A stretch of DNA of 64,000 bases from Pseudomonas mosselii (GCF_019823065.1 NZ_CP081966.1:4557501-4621500), one strand, 5' to 3'; counted from the stretch's first letter, positions 45,718-54,884 are shown. Notes: generated from the letters alone by a model not told the origin. A program made the numbers and translations.

Positions 45718-47406
45718 TCAGGCGATGTCGCGCAACTCCCTACGAAGGATCTTGCCCACCGGCGTCATCGGCAGCGATTCGCGCAGCACGATGTGCTTGG
45801 GCACCTTGTAGCCGGTGAAGTTGGTCTTGCAGAACGCCTTGAGTTCATCGACGCTCACCCCGCCCGCACGCGGCACCACGAACAGCTTCACCGCCTCGCC
45901 GGTGCGCTCGTCCGGCACGCCGATCACCGCGCAGCTGGCCACCTGCGGATGGCCCATCACTACGTCCTCGATCTCGTTGGGATACACGTTGAAGCCCGAG
46001 ACGATGATCATGTCCTTCTTGCGGTCGACGATGCGGGTGAAACCGTCCGGGTCGATGACGGCGATGTCGCCGGTCTTCAGCCAGCCTTCGGCATCCAGGA
46101 CCTGGTTGGTGGCCTCAACCTGCTGCCAGTAGCCTTTCATGACCTGCGGTCCCTTGATGCACAACTCACCACGCTCACCCAGCGGCTGCTCGTGACCTTC
46201 GTCGTCGATCACCTTGAACGCCGTGCCAGGCACCGGGAGCCCCACGGTCCCCAGGCGCGCCAACTGGCCATAGGGATTGGTGCTGGCCGCCGGCGAGGTT
46301 TCGGTCAGGCCGTAGCCTTCGACAATGCGGCAACCGGTGAGGGCCTCCCAGCGCTCCGCGGTGGCCTTGACCAGCGCGGTGCCGCCGGAGTTGGTGATCT
46401 TCAGCGCGGAGAAATCCAGCGACTTGAAACCGGGGTTGTCCATCAGCGCGACGAACAGCGTGTTCAAGCCCACCAGCGCCGAGAATCGCCACTTGCCCAG
46501 CTCCTTGATGAAGCCGGGGATATCCCGGGGGTTGGTGATCAGCACGTTATGGTTACCGGTTACCATCATGCACATGCAGTTCGCGGTGAAGGCATAGATG
46601 TGGTAAAGCGGCAGCGGCGCGATCATCACTTCCTGCCCTTCCTTGATCAGCGGCTGGCCATCGGGGCCGTGCTGACCGAAGCAGGCCAGTACCTGGAGCA
46701 TGTTGGCCACCAGGTTGCCATGGGTGAGCATGGCGCCCTTGGCCAGCCCGGTGGTGCCGCCGGTGTACTGCAGCACCGCGATGTTCTCCAGGGTTTGCGC
46801 CACCGGCCTGTGAGGGAGCTCGCGCCCCTGGCGCAGCACCTGCTTGAACGACACGGCCTGGGGCAACTGGTAGGCCGGCACCATCTTTTTCAGCTTGTCG
46901 ACCACGGTGTTGACCAGCCAGCCCTTGGCCGTCGGCAGCAAGTCGCCCATCTTCGCCTCGATCAGGTACTCGATGCCGGTGTCGGGCAGCACCTCCTGCA
47001 CACGCTTGCCGAACATGTTCAGGTACACCAGGGCGCGGGCGCCGGAGTCCTTGAACTGATGGCGCATCTCGCGCTCGGTGTACAACGGGTTGGTGTTGAC
47101 CACGATCAGGCCCGCGCGCATGGCGCCGAACACCGCGATGGGGTATTGCAGGACATTGGGCATCTGCACCGCGATGCGGTCGCCCGGCACCAGTTCGGTG
47201 TGCTGCTGCAGCCAGGCGGCGAAGGCCGCCGAATGACGCTCGAGATCGGCATAGCTCAGGGTGACGCCGAGGTTGCTGTACGCCGGACGGTCGGCGAAGC
47301 GCTTGCAGCAGCGCTCGAAGACGTCGACGACGGATGTGTAGGCCTTCATGTCAATGGTGGAAGGTACGCCCGCCGGGCGCTTGTCGTTCCAGAAGTCGGC
47401 TTGCAT
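45718..47406 (-). CDS. fadD2: Long-chain-fatty-acid-CoA ligase FadD2
   Basis: The 562-residue paralogue of the downstream ligase has the same motifs: YTGGTTGLAKGAML, YGLTETSPAAS, DRKKDMIIVSGFNVYPNE and MTPVGKILRREL. The tandem arrangement of two divergent fadD genes is conserved in Pseudomonas, where they differ in chain-length preference and induction. The start at 47406 has AGAGGAAC about 12 bases upstream. Confidence 0.92.
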   Translation of the reverse strand: MQADFWNDKRPAGVPSTIDMKAYTSVVDVFERCCKRFADRPAYSNLGVTLSYADLERHSAAFAAWLQQHTELVPGDRIAVQMPNVLQYPIAVFGAMRAGLIVVNTNPLYTEREMRHQFKDSGARALVYLNMFGKRVQEVLPDTGIEYLIEAKMGDLLPTAKGWLVNTVVDKLKKMVPAYQLPQAVSFKQVLRQGRELPHRPVAQTLENIAVLQYTGGTTGLAKGAMLTHGNLVANMLQVLACFGQHGPDGQPLIKEGQEVMIAPLPLYHIYAFTANCMCMMVTGNHNVLITNPRDIPGFIKELGKWRFSALVGLNTLFVALMDNPGFKSLDFSALKITNSGGTALVKATAERWEALTGCRIVEGYGLTETSPAASTNPYGQLARLGTVGLPVPGTAFKVIDDEGHEQPLGERGELCIKGPQVMKGYWQQVEATNQVLDAEGWLKTGDIAVIDPDGFTRIVDRKKDMIIVSGFNVYPNEIEDVVMGHPQVASCAVIGVPDERTGEAVKLFVVPRAGGVSVDELKAFCKTNFTGYKVPKHIVLRESLPMTPVGKILRRELRDIA

Positions 47407-47607
47407 TTATTGTTGTTCCTCTAACGGGACATCCCTGACCTGATCGCCTGCTGGCAAAAAGGTGTTCAGCCGACGTTAGCAGCTCTGTTGAGGGTGGCAA
47501 ATACGCCAAGTGCCGCCATTAACATTGTGAATCTCTTTTCTGCCCTTCCTGCAATTGACGGCTTTGCGCATACACTGTTGGGCAACCTCCGCGCGCAAGG
47601 ACCCGCC

Positions 47608-48552
47608 ATGCCCCACGACGCCTTCTGGCTCCCCGCCAGCGAGCATTGCAGCCTTTATGTCCACCAATGGCTGCCGGCCACACCGGTCAAGGCCGTGGTG
47701 TTGCTGGCCCATGGCATGGCCGAGCACGCCGGGCGCTACCAGCGCCTGGGCCATGCGCTCAACGCCGCCGGCTACGGGCTGCTCGCCCCCGACCTGCGCG
47801 GCCACGGCCGCACCGCCGAGCTGGGCAGCCTGGGCCTGTTCGCCCGGCAAAATGGCTGGAATGCCGTACTCAACGACCTGGGCCTGCTGGCCCAGCACAT
47901 CGGCCAGCAGTTTCCAGGAACCCCGCTGTTCCTGTTCGGCCACAGCATGGGCAGCTACATCGCCCAGGCCTACCTGCTGCACCACAGTGCCAGCCTGCAG
48001 GGCGCGATCCTCAGCGGCTCGAACTTCCAGCCGGTGGCGCTGTACCGCGCGGCGCGCCTGATCGCCCGTCTCGAGGCCTGGCGCCAGGGCCCTCTGGGCA
48101 AGAGCGCGCTGATCGACTGGCTGTCGTTCGGCTCGTTCAACAAGGCATTCAAGCCCAACCGCACCGCCTTCGACTGGTTAAGCCGCGATGACGCGGAGGT
48201 GGACAAGTACATCGCCGACCCGCTGTGCGGCTTTCGCTGCAGCAACCAGCTATGGCTCGACCTGCTGCAGGGCCTGGCGCAGATCAGTCAGAAAAAGAAC
48301 CTGGCGCAGATCGATCCGAACCTGCCGATCTTCGTGGTGGGCGGCGAATGTGATCCGGTGAGTGCCGGCAAGCGTCTCACCCACCTGGCCGACGCCCTGC
48401 GCGCGACCGGCAACCGTCATGTACAGTTGCGCATCTACCCCGGCGCACGCCACGAAGTGCTCAACGAAACCCATCGCGACGAGGTCACCGCCGAGATCAT
48501 CGGCTGGCTGGAGCAGGCGCTGGCCCTTGGCCGCCCCGCCCGCAGTGAATGA
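47608..48552 (+). CDS. Alpha/beta hydrolase, monoacylglycerol lipase-like
   Basis: The 314-residue serine hydrolase has LLAHGMAEHAGRY (oxyanion region), DLRGHGRT, the nucleophile elbow GHSMGSYIA, an Asp in VGGECDPVS and the His in GARHEVLNE. The pattern matches lysophospholipase/monoglyceride lipases. It lies divergent from fadD2 and 33 bp before the phaJ-type gene, so a role in lipid turnover is reasonable. AAGGA precedes the ATG at 47608. Confidence 0.87.
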   Translation: MPHDAFWLPASEHCSLYVHQWLPATPVKAVVLLAHGMAEHAGRYQRLGHALNAAGYGLLAPDLRGHGRTAELGSLGLFARQNGWNAVLNDLGLLAQHIGQQFPGTPLFLFGHSMGSYIAQAYLLHHSASLQGAILSGSNFQPVALYRAARLIARLEAWRQGPLGKSALIDWLSFGSFNKAFKPNRTAFDWLSRDDAEVDKYIADPLCGFRCSNQLWLDLLQGLAQISQKKNLAQIDPNLPIFVVGGECDPVSAGKRLTHLADALRATGNRHVQLRIYPGARHEVLNETHRDEVTAEIIGWLEQALALGRPARSE

Positions 48553-48585
48553 TCGGCAGCCTCGCCCCCCACAAGGAAGCCCCTG

Positions 48586-49056
48586 ATGACCCAGGTCACC
48601 AACACGCCTTACGAAGCCCTCGAAGTCGGCCAGAAAGCTGAATACAAGAAGTCCGTGGCAGAACGCGATATCCAGCTGTTCGCCGCCATGTCCGGTGACC
48701 ACAACCCGGTGCATCTGGATGCCGAGTTCGCCGCCAAGAGCATGTTCAAGGAGCGCATTGCCCACGGCATGTTCAGCGGCGCGCTGATCAGCGCCGCGGT
48801 GGCCTGCACCTTGCCTGGCCCTGGCACCATCTATCTGGGTCAGCAAATGAGCTTCCAGAAGCCGGTGAAGATCGGTGACGAACTGACCGTGCGCCTGGAA
48901 ATCCTCGAGAAGCTGCCCAAGTTCAAGGTGCGTATCGCCACCAACGTATACAACCAGAACGACGAGCTGGTGGTCGCCGGCGAAGCCGAGATCCTCGCGC
49001 CGCGCAAACAGCAGACCGTCGAGCTGGTGAGCCCGCCGGAATTCGTTGCCAGCTGA
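48586..49056 (+). CDS. phaJ4: (R)-specific enoyl-CoA hydratase (PhaJ4-like, MaoC fold)
   Basis: The 156-residue hot-dog protein has the hydratase-2 motif DHNPVHLDAEFA (catalytic Asp and His) and RIAHGMFSGALISAAV. PhaJ4 converts trans-2-enoyl-CoA to (R)-3-hydroxyacyl-CoA, linking beta-oxidation to polyhydroxyalkanoate synthesis. The neighbouring fadD genes and lipase fit this role. Confidence 0.88.
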   Translation: MTQVTNTPYEALEVGQKAEYKKSVAERDIQLFAAMSGDHNPVHLDAEFAAKSMFKERIAHGMFSGALISAAVACTLPGPGTIYLGQQMSFQKPVKIGDELTVRLEILEKLPKFKVRIATNVYNQNDELVVAGEAEILAPRKQQTVELVSPPEFVAS

Positions 49057-49098
49057 AAGTACAGCGGCTCCTACAGGTCTTGCACTCGGCCTGAGCGC

Positions 49099-50373
49099 TT
49101 ACCCCAGCTCGCGTAAGCGTCGCTCGATATGACGACGCTCCGGCCCCTGCCGGGTCAGCGTCAGCGCCTGCTGCCAGGCCTTGCGGGCCTGTTCGGTATT
49201 GCCCAGTTGACGATGCAGTTCGGCGCGCGCGGCGTGGGCCAGGTGGTAGTCGCCCAATTCGCCCCGCTCGAGAATTGCTTCAACCGCGCGCAACCCGACC
49301 TGTGCGCCATCACGCCGGGCCAGGGCTGCGGCCCGGTTCAGCTCCACCACTGGTGACGGCCAGTGGCGCTGCAGCACATCATACAGGCCGACGATCTCGT
49401 CCCAGTCGGTGGCCTCGGCGCTGGGCGCTTCGGCATGCAGCGCGGCAATCGCCGCCTGCACGCTGTAGGGGCCGAACTCCCGACTGCCCAGTGCCTGGCG
49501 CACCAACTGGCTGCCCTCCTCTATCTGTGCCCGGTCCCACAGACCGCGGTCCTGCTCATCAAGCAGCACCAGCTCGCCGTGGGCGTCGCTGCGCGCGTTC
49601 TGCCGCGAGGCCTGCAACAGCATCAACGCCAGCAGCCCCAGCACTTCGGCATCCGGCAGCAATTGCGCCAGCAACCGGCCCAGGCGGATGGCTTCGTCAG
49701 TCAGCGCACGCGTGGTCACATCCTCGCCCGAAGATGCCGAATAGCCCTCGTTGAACACCAGGTAGATCACCCGCAGCACGCTCTCCAGCCGCTCCGGCAA
49801 TTCGCCCAGCTCCGGTACCTGGTAGGGGATCTTCGCATCGCGGATCTTGGCCTTGGCCCGCACGATGCGCTGGGCGATGGTCGCCGGGCTCTGCAGGAAG
49901 GCGCGGGCGATCTGCTCGGTGGTCAGGTCGCAGACCTCACGCAATGTCAGCGGCACCTGGGCATCGAAGGCCAGGGCCGGGTGGCAGCAGGTAAAGATCA
50001 GGCGCAGCCGATCATCGACCAGCAGTTCCTGCTCGCCCGGATCCTGGGCCTCGCCTTCCAGCAGCATGATCAGGTCCGCCTGGGAGCGGTCGAAGCGGGC
50101 ACGCCGGCGCAAGGCGTCGATGGCCTTGAAACGGCCGGCGGAGACCAGCCAGGCCCGCGGATTGTCCGGGATGCCATCGCGCTGCCAACGTTCGACGGCA
50201 ATGAAGAACGCGTCATGCAAGGCCTCCTCGGCCAGGTCGAAGTCTCCCAGCAGGCGGATCAGGGTGGCCAGGATGCGCCGGGAGTCGCGGCGGTAGACCG
50301 CCGCCACTTCATCACGGATTTGCCCTTCGCTGTTCATCAGCCCGGCGATACCTGGTTCATTGTGGTTCTCCAT
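49099..50373 (-). CDS. ECF-family sigma factor with C-terminal extension (ECF42-like)
   Basis: The 424-residue protein has sigma region 2 (about 25-95, EEALHDAFFIAVERWQRDGIPDNP) and region 4 (TEQIARAFLQSPATIAQRI). A C-terminal extension of about 220 residues ends in TPR-like helices (VVELNRAAALARRDG, HLAHAARAELHRQLGN). This layout plus a YciI/DGPF gene just upstream (6 bp between frames) is the hallmark of ECF42 sigma factors, which need the extension for activity and have no classical anti-sigma factor. An internal ATG at 50337 is an alternative start. Confidence 0.88.
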   Translation of the reverse strand: MENHNEPGIAGLMNSEGQIRDEVAAVYRRDSRRILATLIRLLGDFDLAEEALHDAFFIAVERWQRDGIPDNPRAWLVSAGRFKAIDALRRRARFDRSQADLIMLLEGEAQDPGEQELLVDDRLRLIFTCCHPALAFDAQVPLTLREVCDLTTEQIARAFLQSPATIAQRIVRAKAKIRDAKIPYQVPELGELPERLESVLRVIYLVFNEGYSASSGEDVTTRALTDEAIRLGRLLAQLLPDAEVLGLLALMLLQASRQNARSDAHGELVLLDEQDRGLWDRAQIEEGSQLVRQALGSREFGPYSVQAAIAALHAEAPSAEATDWDEIVGLYDVLQRHWPSPVVELNRAAALARRDGAQVGLRAVEAILERGELGDYHLAHAARAELHRQLGNTEQARKAWQQALTLTRQGPERRHIERRLRELG

Positions 50374-50378
50374 TCACG

Positions 50379-50723
50379 TCAGGGTTGCAGCTCTCGCACC
50401 GGGCGCACTTCGACGCTGCCGACCCGCGCCGCGGGAATACCCTTGGCGATGTTCAACGCTTCATTGAGGTCGCGGGCATCGACCAGGTAGAAACCGGCCA
50501 ACTGCTCCTTGGTCTCGGCGAACGGGCCATCGGTCAGGCTCATCCGACCGGCGCGCACGCGTACCGTTGTGGCCGTCTGCACGGGCTTGAGTGCCTCGGC
50601 GGCGATCATCCGCCCGGAGCCCTGGATGGACTCGGCGTAAGCCATGCATTCGGCGTCCTCGGGGCTGTCGGGCAGGCTGTGCAACAGCGCTTCATCACAA
50701 TAGACCAGGCACAGGTATTTCAT
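50379..50723 (-). CDS. YciI-like DGPF-domain protein
   Basis: The 114-residue protein has the DGPF signature SLTDGPFAETKEQLAGFYLVD. Such proteins are encoded next to ECF42 sigma genes and are usually their targets or partners; biochemical function is unsettled. The ATG at 50723 has GGAGA upstream. The stop lies 6 bp before the sigma gene start, so they share a transcript. Confidence 0.9.
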   Translation of the reverse strand: MKYLCLVYCDEALLHSLPDSPEDAECMAYAESIQGSGRMIAAEALKPVQTATTVRVRAGRMSLTDGPFAETKEQLAGFYLVDARDLNEALNIAKGIPAARVGSVEVRPVRELQP

Positions 50724-50765
50724 GATCGTCTCCGGGGCAAGGTGGCGATAGGCGGTCGAGGGCAT

Positions 50766-51191
50766 TCAGGGTTTGAGATCGAACAGCGCTTTTTGCGTTT
50801 CCATGTCGAACGGCGCCGACCAGTGTTCGTGGATGACCTGCCATTGGCCGGCGCTGCGTCGGTAGCCGACGGTGGCGCGCATGAAACCGCACTGGCTCTC
50901 ATCGTCGCCCGGGCCACAGCGGTTGAGCCAGTGGGCCAGGCCCAGGTCGCCGTCGGCGTGCACGGTCAGTTGCGCCAGTTCGAACACCATTGGCCCGGTG
51001 CACATGCCCATGCACATTTCCCAATGGGCGCGGTAGGCGGCCTTGCCTTTGAATTGCAGGGCCTGGATGGCGTCGAAGGCAAGAATGTCGTCGGCGTAGG
51101 GGGCGACGATACGGTCCACGTCACGCTCGCGCACGGCTTGCATCCACTGCTCGATCAGTTGCTCCAGTTCACGCTCGGCTTCAGTGTTCAT
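50766..51191 (-). CDS. SnoaL/NTF2-like protein
   Basis: The 141-residue cone-fold protein has AVRERDVDRIVAPYADDILAFDA near the start and WQVIHEHWSAPFD near the end, typical of the SgcJ/EcaC-type NTF2 family. Function is unknown. It is 42 bp upstream of the YciI gene and likely in the same ECF42 transcript. A longer frame upstream (to 51422) overlaps the acetyltransferase gene and is not supported. Confidence 0.82.
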   Translation of the reverse strand: MNTEAERELEQLIEQWMQAVRERDVDRIVAPYADDILAFDAIQALQFKGKAAYRAHWEMCMGMCTGPMVFELAQLTVHADGDLGLAHWLNRCGPGDDESQCGFMRATVGYRRSAGQWQVIHEHWSAPFDMETQKALFDLKP

Positions 51192-51285
51192 CGGTGTTTG
51201 CTCCGAAGATTCATCAGGGTTGGTGGTGACGCTTTCAACACTGGTCGAACGGGAAAACGGCAAATCGACAACTGCCCGGAAATTT

Positions 51286-51738
51286 TCAGTCGAGGGGCGC
51301 GACTGGCTTGAGGAAGTACACGACACGCTCGGTCTCGGCAAAGCCCAGGGCCGCGTGCATGCGCTGGCTGCCAAGGTTGTCCAGCGCGGCGTCCGAGGCC
51401 AGCTCGCGGCAACCTTTGCCATCGGCCCACCGTTCGACAGCCGCGATCAGCTGGCGGGCGACACCCTGGCCGCGTGAAGCCTGTTCGACAAAGACGCCTT
51501 CAAGGTACGCCACCGGCGAAGTGTTGCTGCCATTGACATAGTCATGACGCACCGACGCCTCGGCCAGCCCTTGCGCCCTGCCCTGCTCGTCATACGCCAG
51601 CAGGGCCACGAAGGTTGCGGGGCGGCCGGCGATATCAACCATTTCCGCCAGGTGGTCAGTCGCCGCACTGTCGGGCCACAAGGCGCTGCGCAAGTGCAGC
51701 CAGGCCGGACTGCCCGGGTCAGTGCAGGGTTGGATCAT
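51286..51738 (-). CDS. AAC(6')-type aminoglycoside N-acetyltransferase-like GNAT
   Basis: The 150-residue GNAT protein starts IQPCTDPGSPAWLHLRSALWPD and contains HDYVNGSNTSPVAYLEGVFVEQASRGQGVAR and CRELASDAALDNLGSQRMHAALGF (in parts). These are hallmarks of chromosomal AAC(6')-I enzymes that acetylate the 6' amino group of aminoglycosides. Whether it confers resistance cannot be seen. The ATG at 51738 aligns best with the family start; one seven codons upstream is possible. Confidence 0.82.
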   Translation of the reverse strand: MIQPCTDPGSPAWLHLRSALWPDSAATDHLAEMVDIAGRPATFVALLAYDEQGRAQGLAEASVRHDYVNGSNTSPVAYLEGVFVEQASRGQGVARQLIAAVERWADGKGCRELASDAALDNLGSQRMHAALGFAETERVVYFLKPVAPLD

Positions 51739-51762
51739 TGCCACTTCTGGGAACTCCATGAC

Positions 51763-52404
51763 TCAAACAGGTGTAGACAAGATGAACTCACGATAACCGG
51801 AGAGAATCACATACACAGCGAAATAACAGAAAATGGCCGCCGACAGCAGGTAGGACCACGTCAGCAGCCGATCCCCAAGCAGACGCCCACCATGGCTGGC
51901 GATGCCGCAGAGCGACACGCACCAGACCAACCCGGCGGCGAAGAAGCCCCCGAGGAACAGTCCCGCATCGAGCAGACTGCCGCCACCGGACCTTGAGATC
52001 AGCACCCCACCCACCGCCGCGAACCAGAGGATCGCACTGGGCGATGACATGGCCAGGAAGATCCCACGCAGGAACTCGCGCCAGCCCGACTCCACCACCA
52101 CCTCGCCCCGCGACTCCAGATGCCCGCCGCGCCAGGCCGCCAGCAACATCTTCACGGCAAACCACACCAGCAGCGCCGAGCCGCCCAGCCACAAGGTCCA
52201 GCGCACGCTTTCGAACTGCAACAGCACGGTCATCCCGGCCAAAGCAGCAATTGCATAGACCAGGTCGCCGACGCAGGTACCCAGGCCCAGCCAGAACCCC
52301 TGGAGAAACCCGCGCTGCATGGCCAGGGTGATCATGGCGATATTGGCCACCCCGATATCCAGGCAAAGGGAAAGACTGAGCAGAAAACCGTTGGAGAAAG
52401 GCAT
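51763..52404 (-). CDS. LysE-family amino-acid exporter
   Basis: The 213-residue protein has six hydrophobic segments and LysE/RhtB features (FWLGLGTCVGDLVYAIAALAG; SSPSAILWFAAVGG). Such proteins export amino acids or analogues. It lies 24 bp before the acetyltransferase start and downstream of the threonine dehydratase on the same strand, so export of threonine-related compounds is possible. Confidence 0.85.
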   Translation of the reverse strand: MPFSNGFLLSLSLCLDIGVANIAMITLAMQRGFLQGFWLGLGTCVGDLVYAIAALAGMTVLLQFESVRWTLWLGGSALLVWFAVKMLLAAWRGGHLESRGEVVVESGWREFLRGIFLAMSSPSAILWFAAVGGVLISRSGGGSLLDAGLFLGGFFAAGLVWCVSLCGIASHGGRLLGDRLLTWSYLLSAAIFCYFAVYVILSGYREFILSTPV

Positions 52405-52481
52405 GGCGCACTCTGGGCATATTCAGGGGTGCACATTGAACCCGAGGGGACGCTTGCCGTACAGAAAGAAAGCTCACTCGC

Positions 52482-53441
52482 TCAGACAGGCCCCGCCAAC
52501 ACCTGCGCATAGCGCCCGCGATCCACATTAGCGCCACTGAGCACCACAGCGACACGCTTGCCGGCCTGGCGCCCACGCTCCTGCATCAATGCGGCCAGGG
52601 CAGCGGCACCGGCACCTTCGGCGGTATTGTGGGTGGTCTCGTGATAGAGGCGCATGGCCTCGGCGATCTCGTCATCGCTCACCCGCACGATACGTGCGGC
52701 ATGCTCGCGCACCAGGGCGAAGGCGTCGGGGTGCGGCACGCGGCAGGCCATCCCGTCGGCGAAAGTGTCGGCGCTGGCGGTGGTGACGATGCGCCCCCGC
52801 TCGAAGCTCTGGGCATAGGCATCCGCAGCACTGGAGACCACGCCGACGATCTCGGTGGCCAGCCCCAGCAGGTTGCGCGCCTGGATCAGCCCGCAGATGC
52901 CCGAACCCATGCCGATCGGCACGTACACGCAATCCAGGCCAGCCACCGCCTCGAACAGCTCCAGCGCATAAGTGGCCACGCCACGCACCAGTTCCGGGTG
53001 GAACGACGGGACCATCGCGTAGCCGCGCGCCTCGGCCACGCGCGCCGCCTCTTCACGGGCGACGTCGAAGTCCACGCCGTGCTCCACCAGTTCCGCGCCC
53101 AGGGCACGCATGGCGGCGTTCTTCTCTCGCGAGTTGCCTTCAGGCACCACGATCACCAGCGGCAAGCCCGCCTGGCGCGCGGCCAGGGCCATGCTCTGGC
53201 CATGGTTGCCGCGGGTGGCGGTGACCAGCCCGCGCGGGACGTCGCCGCCGGCCAGCAGGGAACGCACGTAGACCAGCCCGCCACGCACCTTGAAGGCACC
53301 GGTGGGGGCATGGTTCTCGTGCTTGACCCAGAGTTGGCAACCCAACCGCTCGGCCAGCAGCGGCCAGGCATGCTGCGGGGTCGGTGGCACGTGCTGGTGA
53401 ACAAAATCGGCGGCTTCACGCAGGGCGGGCAAGTCGAACAT
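52482..53441 (-). CDS. Threonine dehydratase-like PLP enzyme
   Basis: The 319-residue fold-type II enzyme has the PLP lysine in PTGAFKVRGG (K51), the RGNHGQS loop, the glycine-rich phosphate loop in IGMGSGICG and the terminal SGAN motif. It lacks the C-terminal ACT-like regulatory domain of IlvA, so it resembles catabolic L-threonine/L-serine dehydratases. It is divergent from a MocR-type regulator 75 bp away that probably controls it. Confidence 0.88.
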   Translation of the reverse strand: MFDLPALREAADFVHQHVPPTPQHAWPLLAERLGCQLWVKHENHAPTGAFKVRGGLVYVRSLLAGGDVPRGLVTATRGNHGQSMALAARQAGLPLVIVVPEGNSREKNAAMRALGAELVEHGVDFDVAREEAARVAEARGYAMVPSFHPELVRGVATYALELFEAVAGLDCVYVPIGMGSGICGLIQARNLLGLATEIVGVVSSAADAYAQSFERGRIVTTASADTFADGMACRVPHPDAFALVREHAARIVRVSDDEIAEAMRLYHETTHNTAEGAGAAALAALMQERGRQAGKRVAVVLSGANVDRGRYAQVLAGPV

Positions 53442-53490
53442 GGCGATCTTCCTTCATCGGTAGGGCTTGATCCGATCCTAAGCGCCGGTC

Positions 53491-53522
53491 ATTGTATGGG
53501 TCCAAATATATATTGCATGGGT
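53491..53522 (+). promoter_or_regulatory. Direct repeat operator between threonine dehydratase and mocR-type gene
   Basis: ATTGTATGGGT (53491) and ATTGCATGGGT (53512) are direct repeats 21 bp apart, two helical turns. MocR-family regulators typically bind direct repeats with such phasing in their own divergent promoter. The second repeat contains the preferred ATG. Confidence 0.5.
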
Positions 53523-54884
53523 AGCAATTTCGTGTGGATTCCCGCCCTGCCAGACAACGACCAGCCGCGCTACCTGGCGCTGGTCGAGGCCATTGCCAGC
53601 GCCATCGAACAGGGTGAGCTGAAAGCTGGTGAACGCCTGCCGCCCCAGCGTCGCCTGGCGTGGGCATTGGGCCTGAACCCGAGCACCACGCAACAGGCTT
53701 ACCGCGAAGCCGCGGCGCGGCACCTGGTGTCCGGGGAGGTGGGGCGCGGCACCTATGTGCTGGCCAGCAGCAAGGAGGCGACGCTGTTTCGCCTCAAGCA
53801 GCCCGACCGCCAGCATCAGGTGATCGACCTGTCGACCAACGTGCCGGTGGCCGACCCGCACAATCTTGACCTCGAGTACAGCCTGCGCAGGTTGCTCGAA
53901 CAGGGTGAAACCGCCCTGCTCGACCATTACCTGGGGCCGGAGCAACTGCTGCTGGGGCGGATCCAGGGCACTCGCTGGTTGGCCAGTCGTGGCCTGGCCC
54001 TGAGGCCAGAAGAGGTGCTGCTCTGCGGTGGCGCCCAACAGGCCTTGCTCCTGGTACTGCAGTCGCTGTGCCAGGCAGGCGAGCCGGTAATGGTTGAAGC
54101 GCTGACCGCTCCGGGCATCAAGGCGGCCTGTCGCCAGCTGCGCCTGCCGGTGCAGGGGGTGGCTCTGGATGAACAGGGTTTGCGCCCTGACGAACTGGAC
54201 CGCGTCGTGCGGGCCAGTGGCGCGCGAGTACTGGTGACCACCCCGACCCTGCATAACCCGACCGGGGCCTGCATGGGCGAGGCCCGGCGTCAGGCGCTGG
54301 CGGAAGTCGCCAAGCGCCACGACTTGCTGGTGATCGAGGATGACGTGTACGGCGCCTTGACTGATCGGCCACCGCTCTACCCTTTGCTCGAAGGCCGCGG
54401 CGTGCTGATCAGTAGCATGTCCAAGACCGTGGCCGCCGGCCTGCGCCTGGGCTGGATCGTGGCGCGGCCAGCGTTGCTGGAGCAGATCGATCCTTATGCC
54501 CAGGCCACCCACTGGTCGGTTTCGCCGTTGAATCTGGACATCGCTTGCCAGTGGATTTCGGACGGGACCGCCGCACGGCGACTGGCCTGGCAGCGGGAGG
54601 AACTGGCCGAGCGTTGGCGCCTGGCGCGGGCGTTGCTGGGTAATGCATTGCCGGTGGATGGCGTGCCTTCGCCCCATGTCTGGCTGGCCACGCCTGGAGA
54701 GGCCGAGGCGCTGGTTGCCCGGTGTCGGGCGCAAGGGGTGGAGATCGTGCCGGCCAGCGTGTTCGCGGTGGGCACGGAGCGTGTGCGGGCAGTGCGGGTC
54801 AGCCTGTCGGCGGCGCACAGCCGGGCGCAGTTGAAGCAGGGGCTGGAGCTTGTGGGGGCGGGCTTGACCCGCGATTGCAACTGA
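53517..54884 (+). CDS. MocR-type (GntR/aminotransferase fusion) regulator
   Basis: The 455-residue protein has an N-terminal GntR winged HTH (about 15-80, EQGELKAGERLPPQRRLA) fused to a fold-type I aminotransferase domain. That domain has TPTLHNPTGACM, EDDVYGAL and the PLP lysine in SSMSKTVAAGLRLGW. MocR proteins sense PLP or PLP adducts. Alternative ATG at 53496; neither start has a Shine-Dalgarno sequence, so a leaderless mRNA is possible. The last dozen codons (VGAGLTRDCN) are encoded by a REP element. Confidence 0.87.
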   Translation: MGSNFVWIPALPDNDQPRYLALVEAIASAIEQGELKAGERLPPQRRLAWALGLNPSTTQQAYREAAARHLVSGEVGRGTYVLASSKEATLFRLKQPDRQHQVIDLSTNVPVADPHNLDLEYSLRRLLEQGETALLDHYLGPEQLLLGRIQGTRWLASRGLALRPEEVLLCGGAQQALLLVLQSLCQAGEPVMVEALTAPGIKAACRQLRLPVQGVALDEQGLRPDELDRVVRASGARVLVTTPTLHNPTGACMGEARRQALAEVAKRHDLLVIEDDVYGALTDRPPLYPLLEGRGVLISSMSKTVAAGLRLGWIVARPALLEQIDPYAQATHWSVSPLNLDIACQWISDGTAARRLAWQREELAERWRLARALLGNALPVDGVPSPHVWLATPGEAEALVARCRAQGVEIVPASVFAVGTERVRAVRVSLSAAHSRAQLKQGLELVGAGLTRDCN

